A DNA stretch of 64,000 nucleotides from the NCBI GenBank assembly GCA_964406445.1, contig CAYORU010000015.1, positions 6,022 to 70,021 on the forward strand, in the 5' to 3' direction. A model generated the notes under the pieces. That model saw nothing but the letters and a program-made list of their open reading frames with translations. It ran no database searches and was not told the DNA's origin. Every line of letters starts with the position of its first letter. Position 1 is the stretch's first letter. Source of the DNA: SG8-30 sp964406445. Its GTDB lineage: Bacteria; Pseudomonadota; Gammaproteobacteria; Steroidobacterales; Steroidobacteraceae. The translations under genes were made by a program, and so were the position numbers. Below, piece after piece: positions 52,260-62,353 of this stretch.

Positions 52260-52859
52260 TTGAAGTACTCGCCGACGCTCGCCCGGCTGATCGAGGCGCT
52301 GCGCGTGCTGCCGGGCGTCGGCCAGAAGTCCGCGCAGCGAATGGCCTTCCACCTGCTCGAGCGCGACCGCGAGGGCGCGCTGGCGCTGTCGGCGGCGCTC
52401 GCGGATGCCGCGAGGAACGTCGGACACTGCCACCGCTGCCGCATGCTCACCGACGGCGAGCTGTGCACCATCTGCTCGGCGCCGGCTCGCGACGCGGGCC
52501 TGCTGTGCGTGGTGGAGTCGCCCGCCGACGTGGCCGCCGTGGAGCAGTCGGGCGGCTATCGCGGCCGCTACTTCGTGCTGATGGGCCACCTGTCCCCGAT
52601 CGACGGGATCGGGCCCGACGAGCTCGGGGTCGGCCAGTTCGAGACGCTGCTGGCCTCCGGCGAGCTGCGCGAGGTGATCCTGGCGACCAATCCCACCGTC
52701 GAGGGCGAGGCTACCGCGCATTTCCTCGGCGAGCTCGCCACCCGTCGCGGCATCCGCGCCTCGCGCATCGCGCACGGCGTGCCGGTCGGCGGGGAACTCG
52801 AGTACGTCGACGGCGGCACGCTGGCGCACGCGCTGGCGGGCCGGCAGGTCATCTCCTGA
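52260..52859 (+). CDS. recR: Recombination mediator RecR
   Basis: RecR loads RecA onto gapped DNA together with RecF and RecO. The 199-aa product has an N-terminal helix-hairpin-helix (RVLPGVGQKSAQRMAFHLL), a C4 zinc finger with C57, C60, C69 and C72 and a TOPRIM domain (LLCVVESPADVAAVEQSGGY). The start is a TTG at 52260. It overlaps the convergent rsgA by 11 nt. Confidence 0.95.
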   Translation: MKYSPTLARLIEALRVLPGVGQKSAQRMAFHLLERDREGALALSAALADAARNVGHCHRCRMLTDGELCTICSAPARDAGLLCVVESPADVAAVEQSGGYRGRYFVLMGHLSPIDGIGPDELGVGQFETLLASGELREVILATNPTVEGEATAHFLGELATRRGIRASRIAHGVPVGGELEYVDGGTLAHALAGRQVIS

Positions 52860-53820
52860 CGCCGCGGCCTGGCCGCGACGGGCCGCGGGTGCGCGTCCGG
52901 CCCGCGAATTCCTCGGCGAGCCGCAGCAGCCTGCGATAGCTCGCCAGGCGCCGGGCGTCGATGTCCCCGGCGCCGGCGGACGCCTCGACCGCGCAGCCTG
53001 GCTCGCCGCGGTGGTGGCAATCCGGGAAGCGGCAGCCACGGCCGGCGGCGGTGATTTCGCGGAATCCCGAGGCCACGTCGCGCGGCGCGGGCAGCGGCGG
53101 AGAAAAGTCCCGCACGCCAGGCGAGTCGATCAGCTCGCCGCCGCCCGGCAGTCGGTACAGGATGGAGGCCGTGGTCGTGTGGCGGCCCTCGCCCGTGCCG
53201 GTCGAGAGCGTGCTGACGGCGCTGTCCGTGCCGGGCACCAGCAGGTTGGTCAGCGAGCTCTTGCCGACGCCGGACTGCCCGACCAGCACGCTCGTGCCGC
53301 GCTCGAGGAGGCGTGCGAGCGCGTCCACGCCGCCGGCCTCGCGCTTGCTGGTCGTGACGACGTCGTAGCCGAGCGAGGCGTAGACCTCGAGCGCCCGCCG
53401 CAGGCCGGGGTCGGTGGCGCCGGGAAGGTCGCGTTTGTTGAGAACCACGGCCGCCTCGATCCCGGCCCACTCCGCCGCTGCCAGGTAGCGGTCGCAGAGC
53501 TCGAGGTCGGCGGCGGGCGCGGGCGCGAGCACCGCGACGAGGCGGTCGAGGTTCGCGACGATCGGCTCGGCGTGACCGCCGAGGTTGAGCCGCGACAGGA
53601 CCGTGCGCCTCGGCTCGACCGCGACGACCAGCCCCTCGGCGCCCTCCGTGTCGGCGGCGAGCCAGCTGACCCCGTCGCCGCAGACGACCTTGAGGTCGCG
53701 GCCGAACAGGCGGCAGGGGAGGCGGCGCCCTGCGGCGTCCTCGAGCAGGACCCGCCGGCCGTGGCTCGCGACGACCCGGCCCGACGCCGGGCCGGCGGCT
53801 TGTGACTTGGGATCGGCCAT
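52849..53820 (-). CDS. rsgA: Ribosome small subunit-dependent GTPase A
   Basis: RsgA is a circularly permuted GTPase that checks 30S maturation. The 323-aa product has an OB domain (residues 12-75), then the permuted G motifs: NKRD at 128-131 (G4) before the P-loop GQSGVGKSSL at 181-190 (G1) and DSPGVRDF (G3). A zinc finger follows with CRFPDCHHRGEPGC. The order G4-G1-G3 is diagnostic. It is divergent from orn across 30 nt. Confidence 0.95.
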   Translation of the reverse strand: MADPKSQAAGPASGRVVASHGRRVLLEDAAGRRLPCRLFGRDLKVVCGDGVSWLAADTEGAEGLVVAVEPRRTVLSRLNLGGHAEPIVANLDRLVAVLAPAPAADLELCDRYLAAAEWAGIEAAVVLNKRDLPGATDPGLRRALEVYASLGYDVVTTSKREAGGVDALARLLERGTSVLVGQSGVGKSSLTNLLVPGTDSAVSTLSTGTGEGRHTTTASILYRLPGGGELIDSPGVRDFSPPLPAPRDVASGFREITAAGRGCRFPDCHHRGEPGCAVEASAGAGDIDARRLASYRRLLRLAEEFAGRTRTRGPSRPGRGVRR

Positions 53821-53850
53821 GGGGACGGCGCGAATCTATCCTTTGGTACC

Positions 53851-54420
53851 ATGAGCGGCAACATGCACGCCGCCGACCGCCTCGTCTGGATCGACCTGGA
53901 GATGACCGGCCTCGACCCGGACCGCGACCGCATCATCGAGATCGCCACCCTCGTCACCGACGACGCGCTCGAGCTGATCGCGGAAGGACCGGTGATCGCC
54001 ATCCACCAGCCGGAGTCGCGGCTGTCGCTGATGGACGACTGGAACCGCAGCACCCACGGCGGCTCCGGACTCCTCGCGCGGGTCCGCGCGAGCGGGGTCG
54101 ACGAGGGCGAGGCCGAGCGGCGCACGCTGGAATTCCTCTCGGCCCAGGTGGCGGCGGGCGCGTCGCCGATGTGCGGCAACAGCGTATGCCAGGACCGGCG
54201 CTTCCTCGCGCGGCACATGCCGGCGCTCGAGCGCTTCTTCCACTACCGCAACCTCGACGTCAGCACGCTCAAGGAACTGGCTCGCCGCTGGGCGCCGGCG
54301 GTCCTCGCAGGGGTCCGGAAGAAATCGTCGCACCTCGCGCTCGACGACATCCGCGAATCCATCGCGGAGCTGCGCCACTACCGTGCCGCGCTGGTCGCAC
54401 CGGAGTGGCGCGGCGGCTGA
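53851..54420 (+). CDS. orn: Oligoribonuclease
   Basis: Orn is the DEDDh exonuclease that degrades very short RNAs, including pGpG from c-di-GMP breakdown. The 189-aa product has the DEDD set in WIDLEMTGLDP (D15, E17), MCGNSVCQDRRFLARHMPAL and the C-terminal HLALDDIRESI. Its ATG is 8 nt after TATCCT at 53837-53842, a possible -10, and no Shine-Dalgarno is visible, so it may be leaderless. It converges on ppsA with 9 nt between. Confidence 0.94.
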   Translation: MSGNMHAADRLVWIDLEMTGLDPDRDRIIEIATLVTDDALELIAEGPVIAIHQPESRLSLMDDWNRSTHGGSGLLARVRASGVDEGEAERRTLEFLSAQVAAGASPMCGNSVCQDRRFLARHMPALERFFHYRNLDVSTLKELARRWAPAVLAGVRKKSSHLALDDIRESIAELRHYRAALVAPEWRGG

Positions 54421-54429
54421 CGCGCGGCC

Positions 54430-56790
<2,361 letters not shown>

Positions 56791-56816
56791 GTACGGCCCT
56801 CGCCGCGGCGGGCTCC

Positions 56817-56825
56817 TGCTACGAT
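56817..56825 (+). promoter_or_regulatory. Candidate extended -10 for ppsR
   Basis: TG-C-TACGAT (56817-56825) has the extended -10 form and would start transcription about 48 nt before the ppsR GTG. No -35 is evident. Confidence 0.4.
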
Positions 56826-56879
56826 CTCGGCCGCGAGTCGAGAGCCGCAGAGCGCGGCCGCCCGCGCGGAAACGCAACA

Positions 56880-57707
56880 GTGAGCAACCAGCGAACCGTC
56901 TTCTTCGTGTCCGACCAGACCGGCGTCACCGCGGAGACGATGGGCCACAGCCTGTTGACTCAGTTTGACGGCCGCGAATTCAAGCCCGTCACTTTGCCAT
57001 TCATATCGACCGTTGACAAGGCGGAGGAAGCGGCGCGGCGGATCAGCGCGACGGCGGCGGAACAAGGCGTCCGGCCGATCGTCTTCTCCACGCTGGTGAA
57101 CGACGACGTGCGGGAGGTGATCCGGCGGGCCGACTGCCTCTACCTCGACTTCTTCGACGCCTTCCTCGGGCCGCTCGAGCAGGAACTGGGGCAGGTCTCC
57201 TCGCATGCGCTCGGCCGCGCCCACGGCATGACCGACCTGGCCGCCTACACGGCGCGGATCAACGCCACCAACTACGCGCTGGCCAACGACGACGGCGGCG
57301 CGACCCACGACTACGACCGCGCGGACGTGATCCTGGTCGGCGTCTCGCGGTCGGGCAAGACGCCGACCTGCGTGTACCTCGCATTGCAGTACGGCGTGTT
57401 CGCAGCCAACTTCCCGCTGACGGACGAGAACCTGGAGTCGAGGCGCCTGCCGCCGGTCCTGTCCTTCCACCGGCGCAAGCTGTTCGGACTGACCATCAAT
57501 GCCGAGCGGTTGCAGCAGATCCGCCAGGAGCGCCGCCCGGACAGCCGCTACGCCTCCATGCCGCAATGCAACTTCGAGATCCGCGGCGCCGAGCAGCTGT
57601 TCGAGCGCTTCGGCATCCCTTTCCTGGACACCACCGGCTGCTCGATCGAAGAAATCTCGGCGCGTGTCCTGGATCGCATGTCGATTCCGCGCCGGGTCAG
57701 GCCGTGA
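56880..57707 (+). CDS. ppsR: PEP synthase regulatory protein PpsR
   Basis: PpsR is an ADP-dependent kinase and Pi-dependent pyrophosphorylase that switches PpsA off and on at the Thr next to its catalytic His. The 275-aa product has the DUF299 fold, VFFVSDQTGVTAETMGHSLL near the start, and the P-loop VGVSRSGKTPTCVYLALQYG near residue 155. GTG is the start. It is divergent from ppsA across 89 nt, so both are likely co-regulated. Confidence 0.95.
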   Translation: MSNQRTVFFVSDQTGVTAETMGHSLLTQFDGREFKPVTLPFISTVDKAEEAARRISATAAEQGVRPIVFSTLVNDDVREVIRRADCLYLDFFDAFLGPLEQELGQVSSHALGRAHGMTDLAAYTARINATNYALANDDGGATHDYDRADVILVGVSRSGKTPTCVYLALQYGVFAANFPLTDENLESRRLPPVLSFHRRKLFGLTINAERLQQIRQERRPDSRYASMPQCNFEIRGAEQLFERFGIPFLDTTGCSIEEISARVLDRMSIPRRVRP

Positions 57708-57757
57708 CGAATCCGTGAAATCGCGCACACCGGCCCGGCTGTCGCGCCGGGGGCGCG

Positions 57758-57766
57758 TGATATAGT
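57758..57766 (+). promoter_or_regulatory. Extended -10 seven nt before the DUF1249 gene ATG
   Basis: TG-A-TATAGT at 57758-57766 is a strong extended -10. It predicts a start at about 57773-57774, on the ATG itself. There is no Shine-Dalgarno, so the mRNA may be leaderless. Confidence 0.5.
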
Positions 57767-57773
57767 CAAATCC

Positions 57774-58229
57774 ATGCTGACGGACCACCTCTGCAGCGTT
57801 TCCTGGCGCACGCGGCCAGGGTCTTTCGTGGGCCTGATGACGCTCTATGAGAGCAACTTCATCAGGCTCGGCTGGATCGCGCCGGACGTGCGCCGGCTGC
57901 CGGACCACAGCGTCTCGCACGTCGACGGGGATTGCCCGCTCGAGCTCACGGTGCTGGACCGCGCCCGGTTCACGACGACGCTCGCGCTGTCCTACCTGTT
58001 CGACGAGCCGGCCGGGGCGCTGCGCGAGCCCGAGCTCGAGCTGCGCGTCTACCACGACGCGCGCCTGGTCGAGGCGTCGGGGCCGGCGGCGGGGCGCCAT
58101 GCCGCGCTGCGCCGTCTGCGCGCCGCGCTGCCCGCGGCGGCCGGCCGCTGGCCGGCCAACATGCTGCTCAACAAGTGGCTCGAGTACTGCGCCGAGAGGG
58201 GCCACCGCTTCGCCGCGGCGGCCGCATGA
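57774..58229 (+). CDS. DUF1249 (YqiB-like) protein
   Basis: A 151-aa cytoplasmic protein of the DUF1249 family (E. coli YqiB), whose function is unknown. Family features are YESNFIRLGWIAPDVR near residue 24, ELELRVYHDARLVEA and the closing MLLNKWLEYCAERGHRF (E. coli: FLADWLRYCLAHG). Length matches the family. Its stop overlaps the ATG of the coiled-coil gene as ATGA, so the two are translationally coupled. Confidence 0.87.
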   Translation: MLTDHLCSVSWRTRPGSFVGLMTLYESNFIRLGWIAPDVRRLPDHSVSHVDGDCPLELTVLDRARFTTTLALSYLFDEPAGALREPELELRVYHDARLVEASGPAAGRHAALRRLRAALPAAAGRWPANMLLNKWLEYCAERGHRFAAAAA

Positions 58230-59269
58230 ACATGCCCCGCGGCATCGCGCTCGGCATCCCGGAGAAGCTCGGCGGCCTGAAGCTGCCCGCCCTCGGCCGG
58301 CCGGAGCAGGAGGAGCAGGAGCGGCTGCTCAAGCTGTTCTGGAACCGCGCCGAGCTCAAGAAGGAGCTGCAGGAACTCGACGACCAGCTGCACAACCTGC
58401 GCAACAAGCTCAAGCAGCAGGAGAGCGCCAACGCCCGACTGCAGGAGCAGCAGGAGCAGCTCGAGACGATCCTCGGCCGCCCGGCCCGCGCGCCCGACGC
58501 GCTCGTGCACTTCGCGCTGCGCGGCCTTTGGCGCGTCTGCCGCGACCAGCTCGACCGTCTCGCGGAGGACCTGCGGCGCCAGCGGCAGGACCGCGAGCGC
58601 AAGCGACAGCTGGCGGAGTTCCAGGCCGACCGGGCCGAGCGGCTCAAGGTCGCGGGCGCCCGGCTCGCCGAGGTCGAGGCGGTGGCCGCCACCGAGCGTG
58701 CGCGGCTCGCCGACGGCGAGCGCAGGCTCGCCCGGCTGACCGGCTTCTGGAACTACTTCCGGCGTCGCGAACTCGCCCTCGAGCTCGCCGTCCAGCGCGA
58801 GCGGGCCGCGGCTAGCGGGCGCCAGCTGGAGGACATGCGCGAGGCGCTGCGCACGCTCGAGAAGGAGCCCTGGCCAGAGTTCCCCGGCCTGTCGACCGAA
58901 GGGCGCCGCGTCATCAACCTGACGCTCATCGCCTACGCGCAGCTGCTCTACGAGCGGCTGGCGCCGGCGGGGCTCGCCGCGCAGGCGCGCCTCGCGATGA
59001 ACCGCTCCGTCGAGGAGGCGCGCTTCGGCTCGCGCCACGACTGCCTCGGCCGGCTCGACGAGATCGAGCGCGCAGTGAAGGGGCTCGAGTCCCAGGACGG
59101 CCTCGAGGCGCAGCTGCGCGACCGTGCCGAGAAGCTGCGCGGCGCGGTCGGCTGGCGCAGCCGCGACGACGTCGTGCCGACGCCGGCGACGCTGCCGCAG
59201 TCCGCCTCGGGCGGTGCGAACGTGCTGCTCGACGACTACTGGGACGTGTACCGCATCCTGCTGCGATGA
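58226..59269 (+). CDS. Long coiled-coil protein of unknown function
   Basis: I do not recognise this 347-aa product. Residues 28-85 and 105-220 are heptad-rich helices (LKKELQELDDQLHNLRNKLK, ELALELAVQRERAAASGRQL), rich in Leu, Glu, Arg and Gln, and should form a coiled coil. A more globular region follows (FPGLSTEGRRVINLTLIAYA, QLLYERLAPAGLAAQARLAM). The C-terminus is LLDDYWDVYRILLR. No signal peptide or membrane segment is visible, so it is probably cytoplasmic. It is coupled to the DUF1249 gene by an ATGA overlap. The similar heptad spacing argues it is real rather than a shadow. Confidence 0.8.
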   Translation: MNMPRGIALGIPEKLGGLKLPALGRPEQEEQERLLKLFWNRAELKKELQELDDQLHNLRNKLKQQESANARLQEQQEQLETILGRPARAPDALVHFALRGLWRVCRDQLDRLAEDLRRQRQDRERKRQLAEFQADRAERLKVAGARLAEVEAVAATERARLADGERRLARLTGFWNYFRRRELALELAVQRERAAASGRQLEDMREALRTLEKEPWPEFPGLSTEGRRVINLTLIAYAQLLYERLAPAGLAAQARLAMNRSVEEARFGSRHDCLGRLDEIERAVKGLESQDGLEAQLRDRAEKLRGAVGWRSRDDVVPTPATLPQSASGGANVLLDDYWDVYRILLR

Positions 59270-59287
59270 GCTGCGGGCCCCGCCTGC

Positions 59288-62200
59288 TCAGCCGCGCGCC
59301 GCGACCGGCCGCGCCTGCGCCGCGCCGGACACCCCGCGCAGCCACGCGCTGAGGTCGTCGAGCCAGACGTAGAACGCCGGCACGAAGAACAGCGAAGTGA
59401 CGGCGCCGAACGCGAGGCCGGAGATCAGCGCCCTCGCCATCGGGTAGTACGCGGGACCGTCGCCGCCGATCTGGGTGCTGCCGAGCGCGAGCGGCAGCAT
59501 CGCGAGCACGGTCGTCAGCGAGGTCATCAGGATGGGCCGCAGCCGGTCGCGCGCGGCCTGCAGGATGGCGTCGCGGCGGTCGAGGCCGGCGGCGCGCAGG
59601 TCGAGCACGTGGGCGACCAGCACGATCCCGATGTTCACGATGACGCCGATGAGGATCATGATCCCGAGCGTCGCCATGAAGGTCATCGGCGTCCCGGTCA
59701 GCGCCAGTCCCCAGCACACGCCCACCGCCCCGAACAGCGTCGAGGTCACGATCGACACCGGGGTCAGCGTCGACTCGAACAGCGAGGCCATCACCAGAAA
59801 GATCAGGGCCATCGCCAGCAGGATGTTGACCAGCATGTCCTGCGCGGCTTCGTCGCTCTCGCTGACGCCGCGGCCGAACTTCCAGGAGTATCCGGCGGGC
59901 AGCGGGAAGGACTTCATCGCCGCCTCGGCCCGCTCGCGGACCTCCCCGAGCGCCGAGCCGCGCGACACGATGCCCTCGATGGTCACCGACGTCAGCTGGT
60001 CGGTGCGGGTGATCGAGCGCTCGGTGGGCGCGACGCGGAAGCTCGCCACGGTGCCGAGGGTGCTGCGCTCCCCGCCGGGCAGGTACAGCGGCGTCGCCGC
60101 CAGGTCCTCGACGGTCTGCCGGTCGTCGGCACGGAAGGCGAGGCGCATGCGGATTTCGCGGTCGCCGGCGCGGAAGTCCTTGAGCCGATCACCGCGCATG
60201 GCGGCAGCGATCGTGCCGGCGACCGTCTCGGTGCTGAGGCCGAGCGCCGCCGCGCGGTCGCGGTCGACGATCACCTGCACCTCGCGCTCGCCGGCGGCGG
60301 CGGTCGAGCGGACCGACTCGAGGCCGGGGATCGCGCCGAGCAGTCGGGCGACGTCGCGGGACAGCGCGACGAGGCGCTCGGTCGATTCGCCGGTGACCTG
60401 CAGCGAGAAGCCCCCGGTGCCGCCCTGGTTCTCCTCGAAGCGGAAGCTCGGCTTGCCGATGATGATCTCCGGCAGGCCGCGCTCGATCTCGCTCATGATC
60501 TCCCGGGGGTGCATCGGCTGCTGGCCGGCCGGCAGCAGCTTGATCACGCTCGCGGCCTCCTCCGGCGTGAAATAGCTGTAGACGAGGTCGATGCCGAAGC
60601 GCTCGCGGTTCTCGACGAGGTACTCCTCGACGCGGTTCACCGCCTCCTCGACCCTGGCGAGCGGATAGGTTCCCTCGATGTGGTACGCGAGGTTGAGCCG
60701 CTCCGAGGCCTCCTGCGGGAACATGTCCACCTTCAGCAGGCCGGTGGCGAACAGCGGCACCGGCGAGAGCAGGGTCAGCAGCACCAGCGCACCCGTCTTG
60801 CGCGGATGCGACAGCACCCAGTCGAGCCGGCGCAGGTAGGCCTCCTGCAGGCGCGCGAAGCGTCCGCCGGGCTCGATCGGCGGGGGCGCCGGGAAGCGCG
60901 CGGTCAGGGTCGGGATGATGGTCTGGGCCACCAGCAGCGAGGCGATCATCGCGACCACGATCGGCACCGCGACGTGGACCATGAACACCGACATCTCGTT
61001 CTTTTCTCCGAACACGATCGGCAGGAACACGATGATGGTCGAGAGCGTTCCCGCGAGCACCGCCACGCCGACCTCGCGGACGCCCGCGAGGGTCGCGCCC
61101 GCCGCGTCGCCGGGCTGCAGCTGGCGGTGCCGGAAGATGCTCTCGGTCGTGACCACGGCGTTGTCGACCAGCAGGCCGACGGCCAGCATCATGCCCATCA
61201 TGGTCAGGATGTTGAGCGACAGGCCGAGGAAGAACAGCGCCGCGAGCGTGATGACCAGCGAAAACGGCACCGCGAGGCTCACGATCAGCGTCGTAGGCAG
61301 GTGGCGGAGGAACAGCAGCAGCACGAGGAAGGCGAGTGCGCCGCCGACCAGCCCGGCATCGCGAAGGTCGGAGAGCGAGGAGCGGATGTTGCGCGCCTGG
61401 TTGGCCAGCACGAGGATGTCCACGCCCTGCAGCTGCGGCAGGCGGCGCGCCGCATCGATCTCGGCCATGACGCGCTCGGCGACGTCGACGATGTTGGCGC
61501 CGGTCGACTTGTAGACGTCGAGCCCCACGCCCGGGCGCCCGTTGAGGTGGCGCCCCACGGTCAGGTCCGGTACCACCAGGCGCACGTCGGCGACGTCGCG
61601 CAGGCGGATGTCGCGATCCACGAGGAAGTCGCGCACGTCGTCGATCGAGCGGAATTCGCCGATGGGACGGACCTGGAAGCGCTCGCCGCCGGCCGTCATC
61701 TCGCCCGCGCTGACCGAGAAGTTGGCGCGCTCGAGCGACCGGCGCAGGCGCGCGACGTCCACGCCGTGGGCGGCGAGCCGCACGGGGTCGGCGAGGATCC
61801 TGAGCTCCAGCGGCTCGACGCCCTCGAGCGAGACGCGGGCGACGCCGTCGAGGCGCTCGATCGGCCGCTTGAGGTAGCGCTCGAGCATGTCGTACTGGCG
61901 GGAGAGGTCCTCCTTGCTCGAGATCCGCACCACGACCACGCGATCGTCGCCTGCCGCGAAACTGCGGGTCAGCACGCGATTGGCGCCCGAGGGGAAGCGG
62001 TGGCGGATGGACTCGATCTTGGTGCGCACCTCGAAGGCGACCGCGGCCGGTTCGCGGTCCCAGTCGAACAGGACCACCATCTCGAGCCCGTTCTCGGAGG
62101 AGGTGCTGCGGATCTCGCGCACGCCGGACAGCGTCGCCACCGCCTCCTCGGCCGGCCGCGTGATCAGTTCCTCGACCTCCTCCGGCGTGGAGCCCTCGTA

Positions 62201-62350
62201 GGGGATGTTGACCAGGATGCCCGGGAAGCGGATGTCGGGGAACAGTTCGAGCGGCAGCAACGAGGCCGACATCAGCCCGACCAGCGAGACCGCCACGAAT
62301 GTCATGAGCGTGGTGACCGGCCGGCGCAGCGCGAAGCGGGTGTGCAGCAT
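59288..62350 (-). CDS. RND-family efflux permease
   Basis: A 1020-aa inner-membrane RND exporter of the HAE/AcrB-like or HME-like class. It starts FALRRPVTTLMTFVAVSLVG, followed by the large periplasmic domain (ELFPDIRFPGILVNIPYEGS). TM4 contains GLLVDNAVVTTESIF, with one Asp where AcrB has a pair. The TM10 region is IGVIVNIGIVLVAHV, lacking the AcrB Lys. These features occur in many uncharacterised RND pumps and do not imply loss of function. The next RND gene ends 3 nt upstream, suggesting a heteromeric or paired pump. An adaptor gene may lie beyond the window edge. Confidence 0.9.
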   Translation of the reverse strand: MLHTRFALRRPVTTLMTFVAVSLVGLMSASLLPLELFPDIRFPGILVNIPYEGSTPEEVEELITRPAEEAVATLSGVREIRSTSSENGLEMVVLFDWDREPAAVAFEVRTKIESIRHRFPSGANRVLTRSFAAGDDRVVVVRISSKEDLSRQYDMLERYLKRPIERLDGVARVSLEGVEPLELRILADPVRLAAHGVDVARLRRSLERANFSVSAGEMTAGGERFQVRPIGEFRSIDDVRDFLVDRDIRLRDVADVRLVVPDLTVGRHLNGRPGVGLDVYKSTGANIVDVAERVMAEIDAARRLPQLQGVDILVLANQARNIRSSLSDLRDAGLVGGALAFLVLLLFLRHLPTTLIVSLAVPFSLVITLAALFFLGLSLNILTMMGMMLAVGLLVDNAVVTTESIFRHRQLQPGDAAGATLAGVREVGVAVLAGTLSTIIVFLPIVFGEKNEMSVFMVHVAVPIVVAMIASLLVAQTIIPTLTARFPAPPPIEPGGRFARLQEAYLRRLDWVLSHPRKTGALVLLTLLSPVPLFATGLLKVDMFPQEASERLNLAYHIEGTYPLARVEEAVNRVEEYLVENRERFGIDLVYSYFTPEEAASVIKLLPAGQQPMHPREIMSEIERGLPEIIIGKPSFRFEENQGGTGGFSLQVTGESTERLVALSRDVARLLGAIPGLESVRSTAAAGEREVQVIVDRDRAAALGLSTETVAGTIAAAMRGDRLKDFRAGDREIRMRLAFRADDRQTVEDLAATPLYLPGGERSTLGTVASFRVAPTERSITRTDQLTSVTIEGIVSRGSALGEVRERAEAAMKSFPLPAGYSWKFGRGVSESDEAAQDMLVNILLAMALIFLVMASLFESTLTPVSIVTSTLFGAVGVCWGLALTGTPMTFMATLGIMILIGVIVNIGIVLVAHVLDLRAAGLDRRDAILQAARDRLRPILMTSLTTVLAMLPLALGSTQIGGDGPAYYPMARALISGLAFGAVTSLFFVPAFYVWLDDLSAWLRGVSGAAQARPVAARG

Positions 62351-62353
62351 CGC

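Noticed and set aside
53837..53851. orn as a firm leaderless example
   Set aside because: TATCCT is 8 nt before the ATG, but there is no -35 and no extended -10. It is kept only as weak support for the other two cases.
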